Shown here piece after piece: positions 42,351 to 51,487 of a stretch of DNA of 64,000 nt. Position 1 is the first letter of the stretch. The number at the start of each line of letters is the position of its first letter. This DNA is from Caballeronia sordidicola (GTDB lineage: Bacteria; Pseudomonadota; Gammaproteobacteria; Burkholderiales; Burkholderiaceae): NCBI RefSeq assembly GCF_001544455.2, contig NZ_FCOC02000014.1:62001-126000 (forward strand), in the 5' to 3' direction. A program made the position numbers and the translations under genes. The notes under the pieces were generated by a model. That model saw only the letters and a list, made by a program, of their open reading frames with translations, was not told the DNA's origin and did not search any database.

Positions 42351-44337
42351 CGGCGAGCCATGCTTCGAATGCGCGGGCAGGCATGGGCCGCGCATACAGG
42401 AAGCCCTGCACAAGATCGACACCAAGGCCACGCAGGAAATCCGCTTCAGCCTCGGTTTCCACACCTTCAGCGACCACGGACAAACGCAATTCATGCGCAA
42501 TCGCCACCATGGCGCGAACAAGCGCTTGCGGTTTGCTGTTTACATCGATTCCCTTGATGAAGCTTCGATCAAGCTTGATGGCGTCGAGCGGAATACGTGA
42601 CAACTGCGACAACGACGAATAGCCCGTACCGAAGTCGTCGAGATGCACGCGCACGCCCATCTTCCGGAACTGGCCGATCAGCACGAGCGCCGCTGCTTCG
42701 TCTTCAATAAAACAGCTCTCGGTCAGTTCCACGTCGAGCATGCATGAACGCGAGTGCGTTTCCGCCAGCACCTCGGTGAAATGCTTGACGATATCCGTAT
42801 CGCGTAACTGGCGCGCGGACACATTGATGGATATACGCAAGTCGATGCCCTGCATCTGCCAGTTCGACGCCTGGGTGGCAGCGGCATGCATGACCCATCG
42901 TCCTAGCGGACCGATCAGTCCGGACTCTTCTGCATAGGGAATGAAATCGAGCGGCGAGACCACGCCGCGCTCCGGCGAATTCCACCGGACCAATGCCTCG
43001 ACGCTGTCGACCTCGCCGGTTCTCAGGCTGACTTTCGGCTGGTAGTAGAGCTCGAGTTGCCTTTCTTCCAGCGCCTTGCGCAGGTTCGTATCGAGCCAGA
43101 CGTATTCCGCGACCTTGCGGTTCATTTCCGGCGTGAACACGCGATACGTATGCTTGCCGTCATCCTTCGCAACATACATGGCTGTGTCCGCACTGCGGAT
43201 CAGGCTCTCGAGCCGGTCGCCGTGCTCGGGGTATAGCGCAATCCCAATGGAACAGCCTGTATAGAGCTTGATCAGACCGAAGTCGAACGGCTGCTGCAAA
43301 CTGCTCAGAATGGTTTCCGCCGTCTTCGTCAAGAGCGCAATGGTCGATTTCCTAATGACCACGACGAACTCGTCGCCACCGAGCCGCGCGAGCGTATCGC
43401 CGGGGGCCAGGCAGCTCTTGATCTTCGCCGAGACCTCGCGGATCAGCCGGTCGCCGACCACGTGCCCGTAGTGGTCATTCACCTTCTTGAAGTTGTCGAG
43501 ATCGAGAAACAGGATGCCGAGGTGTTCTTCGCCAACGTTATCTCCCGCCTCTTTTTCGGCCGCGATGGCGTTCTCGATTTCTTCCTGAATGGCCTTGCGA
43601 TTGAGTAAGCCTGTCAGCTCGTCGGTTGTTGCCTGCTTGACGAGCAACTGCTGGGCCTTGCGTTCTTCGGTGATATCCGTACCCGAGCAGATGAGAAAAC
43701 GCTCGTCCACACCGCTGCCGCTCTGCACGAATTTATTGCGGAACAGAAAAAGACGAGGTCCTGTGACCGTGTTGATATATCTCTCGACCTGATACGGCTG
43801 GCCGCTTGCAAAAAAGCCGTTGATATTGCTTCGCGATGCCGCGCCCTCGTCGTCCGACATGAAAAGCACGTATGCGCTCTTGCCAATGACGTCTTCCTCG
43901 CGCATGCCGGTGACTTCCTCGCACATGCGGTTAAAGCGCTGAATAATGCCGCGGCCGTCGAGAATGACGACGAGCGAATTCACTTCGGAAACAACTTGCT
44001 CCGCGAATGCGAGGCCATGGACAAGATCACGGGCGACCGACGACGTGTCCGTATAGTCCGATGCCGTGCCGGCCCATTCACGAATATTGATCTTTTTACC
44101 GACCAGATGCAGCCGGTACGGATAACCGAAAATCTTGATGTCGAGCGCCAGATGAGACGTTACGCCCGTGAGCGCCCTGATCTGCGCGGCTTGGGACGCG
44201 TCGAGCGGCACGCTCACGTTCGCGGGTCCCCGCACGGTAGCAAGTTCGAGCGCGTTACTATCGATCGACAGCCGCCAGCATGGGCTGGTCGTGCCAAACC
44301 ACGTAAACAGGTCCAGGCCGTCTTCTTCAACCATCAT
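42322..44337 (-). CDS. rpfR: RpfR, BDSF receptor with PAS-GGDEF-EAL domains
   Basis: 671 residues from the ATG at 44337 (GGAG 6 nt upstream); the frame is open 20 codons further. The N-terminal ~90 residues match the RpfF-interaction region. A PAS domain follows (VVSEVNSLVVILDGRGIIQRFNRMCEEVTGMREEDVIGK), the BDSF-binding part. The GGDEF domain has RLGGDEFVVV and the EAL domain has VEALVRW, ESCFIEDE and DDFGTGYSSL; both active sites look intact. RpfR degrades c-di-GMP when BDSF binds and is inhibited by RpfF contact. It is convergent with rpfF. Confidence 0.95.
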   Translation of the reverse strand: MMVEEDGLDLFTWFGTTSPCWRLSIDSNALELATVRGPANVSVPLDASQAAQIRALTGVTSHLALDIKIFGYPYRLHLVGKKINIREWAGTASDYTDTSSVARDLVHGLAFAEQVVSEVNSLVVILDGRGIIQRFNRMCEEVTGMREEDVIGKSAYVLFMSDDEGAASRSNINGFFASGQPYQVERYINTVTGPRLFLFRNKFVQSGSGVDERFLICSGTDITEERKAQQLLVKQATTDELTGLLNRKAIQEEIENAIAAEKEAGDNVGEEHLGILFLDLDNFKKVNDHYGHVVGDRLIREVSAKIKSCLAPGDTLARLGGDEFVVVIRKSTIALLTKTAETILSSLQQPFDFGLIKLYTGCSIGIALYPEHGDRLESLIRSADTAMYVAKDDGKHTYRVFTPEMNRKVAEYVWLDTNLRKALEERQLELYYQPKVSLRTGEVDSVEALVRWNSPERGVVSPLDFIPYAEESGLIGPLGRWVMHAAATQASNWQMQGIDLRISINVSARQLRDTDIVKHFTEVLAETHSRSCMLDVELTESCFIEDEAAALVLIGQFRKMGVRVHLDDFGTGYSSLSQLSRIPLDAIKLDRSFIKGIDVNSKPQALVRAMVAIAHELRLSVVAEGVETEAEADFLRGLGVDLVQGFLYARPMPARAFEAWLAEKRKLRLIA

Positions 44338-44823
44338 CAGCAACTCCAGAAAAAATTCTCTGACTGCCGCCCCGTCAGCGCGTCCCGCCAGATTCACCCG
44401 ATGCCGCCGCTCACGCGTTCACATCTGGAGTCAACTTCAACCTGCGAGTCCGCTTCACAGCACCGCGAAGTACCAACGCTCCGGTGCTGGCCCAAACAGT
44501 AAGTCGCCTTTAGTCAATTATTTGATCATATCTTACGCGGACTGCAGAATCAGCGCCCGAATTCAAAACAAAAAATAGCGACAAAATGCTGCAAAACTCC
44601 AACAGAACTATTGCATTCGCGTTTCAATAAACCGCCGAGTATTTGTCTAATCATTTAATAGCACTACCGTTTTTTTATTCAATGCGAATATGAATCCAGG
44701 CGTGGCGATTCCAAACCGTTTTCAAGGTCCACTCTGTTTTCAAGGTGTATCCGGAATAACGGCGGCGCCATTCGAAAACTTGACAGATGAAGGCGCACCT
44801 CCTTACGACAAAGCTTCCCTGGA
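44338..44823. other. Intergenic region upstream of rpfR
   Basis: About 490 bp between two minus-strand genes, A/T-rich around 44560-44690. It should hold the rpfR promoter. No clear -35/-10 pair, terminator or small gene can be defended. Confidence 0.4.
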
Positions 44824-46644
44824 TCAAAGCATTGCGCCAGCGTCGTCGGCCGCAGCCGCGAGATCGTCAGTGTCGAACTCGCCAGCCAGGCCTGCCGTCT
44901 TGCGCGAGCGCTGTGCTTCAGGCAAGTCCTGGTATCGCAAATAGGCGCATTTTCCGTCGGACTTCGCAGCATACATGGCGGCGTCGGCATTGAGCAAAAG
45001 CGCGCCAGCCGAGATGCCATCCCCGGGAAACTGGCTGATGCCGATGCTCGCGCCCACCGTCATGCGCCGCTCGTTGACAAGCAGCACGTCGTCCAGCGTT
45101 TCCTTGATGCGGGACGCGATTTCGGGCGCCGGGCCCGCCGAACGCGTACCGTTGATCAAGACCACGAATTCGTCGCCGCCGAGCCGCGCGACCATGTCGG
45201 CGCTGCTCAGCAAACCCTGCAGGCGCCGCGCGACTTCAACGAGCACGTCGTCGCCGGCCGAGTGGCCGTATTGATCGTTGATCTGCTTGAATCGATCCAG
45301 ATCGACGAACAAGACCGCAAGCGGTGCGGCGCTCGCTGCAGCGTCGCGGATCGCTTCCTCGAGCCGCTCCATGAACAGCATCCGGTTGGGAAGTCCCGTC
45401 AGCACATCGTGGCGCGCGAGGTGCGCCAGTTCGTGTTGCCTGCTGTGCAGCCCGTCGATGTGCGAGCGGATTTCGCCGCGCATGCGCTCAAAGCAGCGCG
45501 CCAGCACGCCGATTTCGTCGGTGCGGCGCACCGGCAGCGCCTGCATGGTGTGATCGGCGAAGAAATGGGTTGCGGCGTGCGCGAGCGTTTGCAGCGGCTG
45601 GACCAGTGCACGCGCGAACATGACCGCCAGGACGATGGCAAGCAGACTCGAGATCAGCACCATTCGAACAATGCTGTTGCCGAGCATGCTCGCGCCGTTG
45701 AGTGCGTCCGAAAGAGGGCGTGACAAACCCAGCACCACAAACCGGTTGCCTTCGGATTCGCCAAACGGCCTGTGTATGAAAGCGAGTATTCGCGCCGACG
45801 CCTGAACGGGCTGCGCCAGCCCGTTCAGCACCACGGCGGATCGTCCTGCTTCGAACAGCGGCCGCGTCGCGGGAAAGCGCTCCTGCATGAAGATCCGGCG
45901 TCCCTTGTCAAAACCGAATGTCTGCGATGCATCCGGATGAACGAGGAAATCGCCCCATTCGTTGGCGAGGTAGACCTCGTAGTTGCCTGGCAAGTCGACC
46001 TGCAAGCGTTCAAGCAGCTTTGCAAGATCGACGTCGATCACCACCACGCCGACCATCACGCCATGGTCGTTCGCAACCGGCGTTCCAAGGCGCAGCGTGG
46101 GGCGTCCTTCAGCCGCGTGCGCGCCGCGTTCGTGATTGACCGTGATCGGCGATACATAGATATGACCCACGCCGAGCGCAAGCGTATCGAACACGTACGC
46201 AAACTGCCCCTTCTCCTGCAGCCCGCTGTCTTCGACCCGCACCGCGCGGTTCGCGTCACGGTCGAAGCGGATCAGTTCGAGACCGTGGTGTCCGCGCGCG
46301 ATCAGCCTGACCTGCAGGTATTCCCGGTGATGCGCCATGAAACTGAAAAAAACCTGGGCGAGTCTCTCGCGGGCGGCGTTCCTGCCCGCGCCGTCATCGG
46401 CCTGCGCGATCGCCGCCGACGAAGGCAGCGAAGCCAGCACCTGAGCGTCGGCTGCAATATCCTCGATGGCGACCGACGAGCGCTGCGCCAGCAGTTCCGT
46501 CGATGTCATCAGGCTGTGCTCGGCCTCCTTCACGAGCATCGTGCGATTCGCGCGATACGCGTAGTAACCGGTCGCGCCGGACGCCAGCACGCCAATGCAC
46601 GCAAGCAAGACGGACAGCCTGAACGTCAGTCCGGGGCGCAGCAT
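44824..46644 (-). CDS. Membrane diguanylate cyclase with periplasmic dCACHE-type sensor
   Basis: 606 residues from the ATG at 46642-46644, which overlaps the preceding stop as ATGA; a longer frame reaches 46896 but runs inside the upstream gene. A first membrane helix (LSVLLACIGVLASGATGYYAY) is followed by a ~260-residue periplasmic sensor region, a second helix (IVRMVLISSLLAIVLAVMFA) and a HAMP-like segment. The GGDEF domain has RHDVLTGLPNRMLF and LGGDEFVVLI, the intact active site. An I-site Arg is not obvious. It should make c-di-GMP in response to a periplasmic cue, probably presented by the coupled binding protein. Confidence 0.9.
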   Translation of the reverse strand: MLRPGLTFRLSVLLACIGVLASGATGYYAYRANRTMLVKEAEHSLMTSTELLAQRSSVAIEDIAADAQVLASLPSSAAIAQADDGAGRNAARERLAQVFFSFMAHHREYLQVRLIARGHHGLELIRFDRDANRAVRVEDSGLQEKGQFAYVFDTLALGVGHIYVSPITVNHERGAHAAEGRPTLRLGTPVANDHGVMVGVVVIDVDLAKLLERLQVDLPGNYEVYLANEWGDFLVHPDASQTFGFDKGRRIFMQERFPATRPLFEAGRSAVVLNGLAQPVQASARILAFIHRPFGESEGNRFVVLGLSRPLSDALNGASMLGNSIVRMVLISSLLAIVLAVMFARALVQPLQTLAHAATHFFADHTMQALPVRRTDEIGVLARCFERMRGEIRSHIDGLHSRQHELAHLARHDVLTGLPNRMLFMERLEEAIRDAAASAAPLAVLFVDLDRFKQINDQYGHSAGDDVLVEVARRLQGLLSSADMVARLGGDEFVVLINGTRSAGPAPEIASRIKETLDDVLLVNERRMTVGASIGISQFPGDGISAGALLLNADAAMYAAKSDGKCAYLRYQDLPEAQRSRKTAGLAGEFDTDDLAAAADDAGAML

Positions 46645-47813
46645 CAGAACCGCCCCGGCCGGTCGCCCGAGACAATTCGGCTCCACAGGGCCTCGCGCCG
46701 CTGACTGTCTTCCACCGGTTCGATCCAGACAATGTGCGCATGCCCGCTGCTTTCCGGTTCCGCGCTCAGGGTGTTGGCAAGGCCCTGGCGCTGCGTGAGT
46801 TGTTCGCTCACGCGCGGTTCGAGCATGAAGTTGATCCACGCCAGCGCGAGCGGACGATTGACCGCCGAGTTCGTGATGGCCCAGCAATCCAGCCACGCGA
46901 GCGCACCTTCGTCGGGAATGACGTAGCCCACATCCGCGCCGGCGCGTCGCAGCAACGCGACCTGTTGCGTGCCGTAGTTGCCGAACATCAAGGCCGCCTT
47001 ATGTTCGATGAAAAACGCGGCCGCCTCTTCCGGCAGCGTGTAATAAGTGAGGAGATTGCGGCGCAGATCAATCAGCCTGCGCGTGATCGTCCGCATTTGC
47101 GATGCGCTTAGATTGAACGGATCGCGATAGCCCAGCGCCAACGCGGTGAAGGAGTAGTTGTGCTGGCCGCTGTTGAAATCCAGGACCTTGCCGCGATAAC
47201 GCGGATTCCATAGTTCGTTCATGGACCGTGGCGCGACGGCGATCTGCCTGCGATCGTAGATAAGCCCCATCGACGAATACGTAAATGGAATGGCGTACAC
47301 CTCGCCGTCGCGTGTCAGAGCGCCCACGGACGAGAGTTCGCGAAAGCGCGGCAATTGCCGCCGGGTATTGGGAATGCTTGCGAGATCGAGCGGTGCGAGC
47401 AGGTTTTCGTGCGAATAGTGTTCGATCTCGGCGGTATTGGCAGCGAAGACATCGAATTGGGGCGCGGCGCCCGCGTGCATCCTGTCGTGCAGCGCCTCGT
47501 CCGAGTCGATCAGCGTGACTTCGACCTTCGCGTGATAGCGCGACTCGAATTGCCTGACGAGGTCGCTGTCCGCGTAGCCGGGCCACGCCAGGACCCGCAA
47601 GACATTTCCGGCCGCAAGCGCCGGCAGCGCAAGCATTGAACAGACGCTCAAGATGAACGCGGACGCCATTCGCCGGAAGCCGGATGCATTCACCGCATCG
47701 CGGCGGCGGAATGCAATGGCAATCGACGTTGAAATCGAGATCGCGAGAGAGCTAAACGTCGCGCCGATGCGCGCGGGCGGCAATTGCCGAACGGATCCTC
47801 CGGCACCACGCAT
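46644..47813 (-). CDS. PotD-like periplasmic binding protein, coupled to a diguanylate cyclase
   Basis: 389 residues from the ATG at 47813, supported by AAGGA 7 nt upstream; an internal ATG at 47669 starts a cleaner signal peptide (MASAFILSVCSMLALPALAAGN) and cannot be excluded. The mature chain resembles spermidine/putrescine-binding proteins: VLRVLAWPGYADSDLVRQFESRYHAKVEVTLIDSDEALHDRM, then FDVFAANTAEIEHYSHENLLAPLD and AIPFTYSSMGLIYDRR. No ABC transporter genes accompany it. Its stop overlaps the cyclase start, so it is probably a ligand-sensing partner, like NspS with MbaA in Vibrio. Confidence 0.87.
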   Translation of the reverse strand: MRGAGGSVRQLPPARIGATFSSLAISISTSIAIAFRRRDAVNASGFRRMASAFILSVCSMLALPALAAGNVLRVLAWPGYADSDLVRQFESRYHAKVEVTLIDSDEALHDRMHAGAAPQFDVFAANTAEIEHYSHENLLAPLDLASIPNTRRQLPRFRELSSVGALTRDGEVYAIPFTYSSMGLIYDRRQIAVAPRSMNELWNPRYRGKVLDFNSGQHNYSFTALALGYRDPFNLSASQMRTITRRLIDLRRNLLTYYTLPEEAAAFFIEHKAALMFGNYGTQQVALLRRAGADVGYVIPDEGALAWLDCWAITNSAVNRPLALAWINFMLEPRVSEQLTQRQGLANTLSAEPESSGHAHIVWIEPVEDSQRREALWSRIVSGDRPGRF

Positions 47814-47834
47814 TGGATTGTCCTTGTCTATTTG

Positions 47835-47862
47835 GCGTTAGCGTTAGCGTTGGCGTTGGCGT
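47835..47862. repeat. Hexanucleotide tandem repeat upstream of the PotD-like/cyclase operon
   Basis: About 4.7 units of GCGTTR (GCGTTA twice, GCGTTG twice, then GCGT). It lies 22 bp upstream of the PotD-like start codon, in the promoter or leader. Copy-number change here would alter spacing and could change expression. Confidence 0.75.
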
Positions 47863-48051
47863 GCGCGAACCTTAACGCTGGCCGCTTTATATGGGTTCAT
47901 CCCATGACAGGTTTACGGCGTGTTTTCTCGAAGCTTTAAGTTCAGGCGCACTGCTGCTCCACTGCGCTCAGAGACCCTTCGTGCCGCGTCGCGCACTGCC
48001 CTTTTCCACACTCTTAAGCATAAAAACCCTAAAGAATTTGTGGGTACATGC

Positions 48052-48069
48052 CGTTACCCATGGGTAACG
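48052..48069. promoter_or_regulatory. 18-bp perfect palindrome upstream of aer
   Basis: CGTTACCCA followed by its exact complement TGGGTAACG. It is 70 bp before the aer start codon and 240 bp from the PotD-like gene on the other strand. It may be an operator or a leader hairpin. Another GGGTA lies at about 48042, allowing a second fold. Confidence 0.6.
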
Positions 48070-48139
48070 TAAATGCATGAAAAGCGCGCCCGCCACCTAA
48101 CGGTGCGTCGCCTTCCAGAAGAGAGAAAGGACACATCAA

Positions 48140-49711
48140 ATGCGCAACAACCAGCCTGTCACGCAGCACGAATACGAGTTCCCATCGACGGAAATGCTTG
48201 TCTCGGCGACCGATCTTTCTGGAAATATCAAGTATTGCAATCCGGCTTTTATCGACGTATCCGGCTATTCGCGCGACGAACTCATCGGCCAGCCGCACAA
48301 CCTGATCCGCCACCCCGACATGCCGCGCGATGCCTTCGCCGACATGTGGACGACCATCTGCGGCGGCCGGCCCTGGACGGCGCTGGTCAAGAACCGCCGC
48401 AAAAATGGCGATTTCTACTGGGTTCGCGCGAACGTGACGCCGGTTATCGAACACGGCAAGGCGGTGGGTTTCCTGAGCGTGCGCGTCAAGCCCGGCCGCG
48501 ACGAAGTAGCGAGCGCCGACGCGTTGTACGCACGTATGCGAGCCGGCGCGATGGGGTCGCTGCGTCTTCAGCAAGGCGTGCTTGTGCGCCGCGGGGTCCT
48601 GGGCAAGCTCGGGGCATTGATGCACATGCCCGTGGCCAAACGCGTGGCGCTCGGTTATGCAAGCGCGCCGCTTGCAGTACTGGCTAGCGGACTGGTTGTG
48701 TATAACGGCGCGCCGCCGCTGCCGTTGTGGTTCGCTTTTGGCGTGAGCGCATTGGTGAGCGCGTTCGGCTGGGCCAGCGTGTCGCGCCAGATCGGCGCGC
48801 GCGTGGGCGCAATGTCCGGTTACGCGTCACGCATGGCGGCAGGCGACCTGACGGTATCGATGGAAGCCGGCAAACGCGACGACCTCGGCGAAGTCCAGCA
48901 CGCGCTCAACCAGCTCAAGGCGAATCTGTCGGCCATTGTGCTGGACGTGCGTGGACAGATTGGCGGAATGATGGACGCGGCGCGCGAAATCTCCAGCGGC
49001 AATATGGATTTGTCGCGACGCACCGAGTTACAGGCGGCTTCGCTCGAGCAAACGGCCGCGACCATGGACCAGTTGACCAGTACCGTGACGGGCAACGCGG
49101 ATGCAAGCGTACGGGCGCTCGAACTCGTGAAGGAAGCGCAGACGGCAGCAAGCGATGGTGGCAAGATCGCCATTCGCGTTGAAGAAACCATGGCGGGGAT
49201 CAATACAGCGTCGCAGCGGATCGCGGACATCACCGGCGTGATCGATGGCATTGCGTTCCAGACCAATATCCTCGCGTTAAACGCGGCGGTTGAAGCGGCG
49301 CGCGCGGGCGAAGCCGGCCGCTCGTTCGCAGTGGTCGCAACCGAAGTGCGCAACCTGGCCCAGCGCTGCGCGGCATCGGCGAGAGAGATCAAGGTCGTGG
49401 TCGAGACGAGCGTTGCGCAGATCGCGGAAGGCACGGATCTCGTGGCGCGCACGACCAGCCAGATGCGCGCGATCGATGCCGCCGTGCATCGTGTATCGGC
49501 GATCATTTCGGAAGTGGCGAACGCGAGCAGCGAGCAGGCCGAAGGCATCCGGCAGGTCAACCAGGCGGTCGCGCATCTGGACGGATCGACCCAGCAGAAC
49601 GCCGCATTGGTCGAGCAGGCGGCTGCGACAGCGCTGCGGCTCGCCGAACGCGCGGACGTGCTCGATGAAGCGGTAAGGCTTTTCACCGTGAAGGAAGCGG
49701 CGGCGGTTTGA
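48140..49711 (+). CDS. aer: Aer-like aerotaxis methyl-accepting chemotaxis protein
   Basis: 523 residues, preceded by AGAAAGGACA. The N-terminal PAS domain shows SATDLSGNIKYCNPAFIDVSGYSRDELIGQPHNLIRHPDMPRDAFADMW, which is the FAD-binding Aer pattern including RHPDMP. Two close hydrophobic stretches near 170-225 form the membrane anchor. A HAMP region and the MCP signalling domain follow, with the hairpin tip DITGVIDGIAFQTNILALNAAVEAARAGEAGRSFAVVATEVRNLAQR. It steers swimming by redox state through CheA/CheW. It lies beside c-di-GMP genes but is transcribed away from them. Confidence 0.93.
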   Translation: MRNNQPVTQHEYEFPSTEMLVSATDLSGNIKYCNPAFIDVSGYSRDELIGQPHNLIRHPDMPRDAFADMWTTICGGRPWTALVKNRRKNGDFYWVRANVTPVIEHGKAVGFLSVRVKPGRDEVASADALYARMRAGAMGSLRLQQGVLVRRGVLGKLGALMHMPVAKRVALGYASAPLAVLASGLVVYNGAPPLPLWFAFGVSALVSAFGWASVSRQIGARVGAMSGYASRMAAGDLTVSMEAGKRDDLGEVQHALNQLKANLSAIVLDVRGQIGGMMDAAREISSGNMDLSRRTELQAASLEQTAATMDQLTSTVTGNADASVRALELVKEAQTAASDGGKIAIRVEETMAGINTASQRIADITGVIDGIAFQTNILALNAAVEAARAGEAGRSFAVVATEVRNLAQRCAASAREIKVVVETSVAQIAEGTDLVARTTSQMRAIDAAVHRVSAIISEVANASSEQAEGIRQVNQAVAHLDGSTQQNAALVEQAAATALRLAERADVLDEAVRLFTVKEAAAV

Positions 49712-49807
49712 GGCAGGCTCACGGCACGCGGAAGCCTGCAAGCGGCCCGCACCGATAGAGCGTAGCCTTGACGGCCCGGCACAACACGGCATGAAAGGGA
49801 CAGACGC

Positions 49808-50575
49808 ATGACACAGCTTTTCGATCTGAGCGGCCGCACGGCGCTTGTCACCGGTTCCGCGCGCGGCATCGGCTTCGCGCTCGCCGAAGGATTGGCGAAT
49901 GCGGGCGCGCGCGTGATCGTCAACGGAACGCGGGCCGACACCGTGAACGAAGCAGTCTCGCGTCTGACGAACAAAGGACTGAATGCGCAAGGCCACGCAT
50001 TCGATGTCACGAACGAACAGGCCGTGCACGACGCCTTTGCGGATTGGGACAGGCAAGGCGTGCAGGTCGACATTGTCGTCAACAACGCCGGCATCCAGTT
50101 TCGAAAGCCGCTTGTCGAGCTTGAACTAAGCGACTGGCAACGCGTGATCGATACCAATCTCACGAGCGCGTTCATCGTGTCAAAGCAGGCAGCCAGACGC
50201 ATGATCGAGCGCGGAGCTGGCGGCAAGATCGTGAACATCGGTTCGCTCACGAGCGAGGGCGCGCGTGCGACTGTTGGCGCATATACGGCCGCGAAAGGCG
50301 GCATCAAGATGCTCACGCGCGCCATGAGCGCGGAGTGGGCCGCCTCGAATATCCAGGCGAACGCGATTGGGCCGGGTTACATCCTCACCGACATGAACAA
50401 GCCGCTGGTCGAGAATCCCGCCTTCGACGCGTGGGTCAAAAGCAGCAATCCGTCGCAACGATGGGGCACGCCGGAGGAGCTTGTTGGCGCGGCGGTGTTC
50501 TTGTCATCGGCGGCGTCGAGTTATGTGAACGGGCAGATCATTTATGTCGATGGCGGGTGGCTCGCCGTGCTTTGA
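49808..50575 (+). CDS. Short-chain dehydrogenase, gluconate 5-dehydrogenase-like
   Basis: 255 residues. The cofactor-binding TGSARGIGFALAEGL, NNAG and catalytic YTAAK (with the Ser in IGSLTS upstream) are intact. The sequence resembles IdnO/Gno gluconate 5-dehydrogenases (LFDLSGRTALVTGSARGIG, NAIGPGYILTDMNKPLVENPAFDAWVKSSNPSQRWGTPEELVGAAVFLSSAASSYVNGQIIYVDGGW). It would interconvert gluconate and 5-ketogluconate with NADP(H). It stands alone, so the exact substrate is uncertain. Confidence 0.9.
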   Translation: MTQLFDLSGRTALVTGSARGIGFALAEGLANAGARVIVNGTRADTVNEAVSRLTNKGLNAQGHAFDVTNEQAVHDAFADWDRQGVQVDIVVNNAGIQFRKPLVELELSDWQRVIDTNLTSAFIVSKQAARRMIERGAGGKIVNIGSLTSEGARATVGAYTAAKGGIKMLTRAMSAEWAASNIQANAIGPGYILTDMNKPLVENPAFDAWVKSSNPSQRWGTPEELVGAAVFLSSAASSYVNGQIIYVDGGWLAVL

Positions 50576-50785
50576 CGGTTGAGCGGCGCGCGCGCCGCGT
50601 TCAAAAACCGTGTCTTCCGCTCGTTTAACTAGCGCAGGCGGTGGGTTGGGTCGCGGCAACCTGCGGCGCCTTCGCGGCAGTTCCAAGCAAACTTCCGTTT
50701 GCCACAACGGACGCAAGCTACGTATTCTTGAAGAACACCCCGCCTACGCCACACGCTTCAAGCAGCGTTGCAACACGGAGATGCC

Positions 50786-51487
50786 ATGAGGTTTCTGGTG
50801 GCCGATGACCACGAACTGATTCGACAAGGCGTGAAAGCGCTGTTGCGCGGCCTCGACCCCGACGCCCAGTTCGACGAAGCCGACAGTTGGGAGACGCTCG
50901 CCGCGGCAGCCAGGCCGGACGCGAATCACGACCTCGCGATAGTGGACCTGCACATGTCCGGCATGGAAGGCGCGGTATCGCTGCAGACGCTGTTGAAGGC
51001 GAATCCTGCACTGCCGCTGGTGGTGTTGTCGGCGGAAGAATCCGCAGACGAAATGCGCGCGGTGCTAGCCGCCGGCGCGCTTGGTTTCGTGCCGAAACGC
51101 GAACCCGCCAGCGTCATGCTCAAGGCGATCGAACTCGTGCTTCTCGGCGGCGCCTACGTTCCTATTGAAGCGCTTAGTCTGCTTGGCCCGGCGCACGCAC
51201 CCGCTCCGCCTGCCGAGCGTTCGGGCGCGGCTGTGATTGAGTCGTCGCCCGTTGGGATCCAGCCGCATCATCGGCACCTGATGGAAAACCTGTCGCCGCG
51301 GCAACAGGAAATCATGCGGCTCGTGTACCGCGGCTGGACCAACAAGATGATCGCGCGCGAACTCGGTGTCGCGGAAGGAACCGTCAAGGTGCATCTGTCC
51401 GTCATGTTCCGCGCGCTGTGCGTTCACAACCGGTCGGCCGCGATCGCACTGATCGGCGGCTGGCTGGAAACCGGCCGCACGCTTTGA
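50786..51487 (+). CDS. LuxR/NarL-type response regulator
   Basis: 233 residues from ATG 50786 (GGAG upstream); an in-frame ATG at 50768 is less likely. The receiver domain starts MRFLVADDHELIRQG, with the phospho-acceptor Asp in LAIVDLHMSGMEG and the conserved Lys in FVPKRE. The C-terminal HTH reads LSPRQQEIMRLVYRGWTNKMIARELGVAEGTVKVHLSVMFRALCVHNRSAAI. It is tail-to-tail with the hybrid kinase gene, with stops on adjacent bases, so the two probably form a cognate pair. Confidence 0.93.
   Translation: MRFLVADDHELIRQGVKALLRGLDPDAQFDEADSWETLAAAARPDANHDLAIVDLHMSGMEGAVSLQTLLKANPALPLVVLSAEESADEMRAVLAAGALGFVPKREPASVMLKAIELVLLGGAYVPIEALSLLGPAHAPAPPAERSGAAVIESSPVGIQPHHRHLMENLSPRQQEIMRLVYRGWTNKMIARELGVAEGTVKVHLSVMFRALCVHNRSAAIALIGGWLETGRTL

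Noticed and set aside
46645..46896. Longer N-terminus for the diguanylate cyclase
   Set aside because: It lies within the PotD-like gene and is low-complexity; the ATGA overlap at 46642 with a membrane helix directly after is a better start.
50583..50598. 16-bp GC palindrome after the short-chain dehydrogenase gene
   Set aside because: An all-G/C alternating stretch that arises easily in this composition; no T-run, so neither a terminator nor a site can be claimed.
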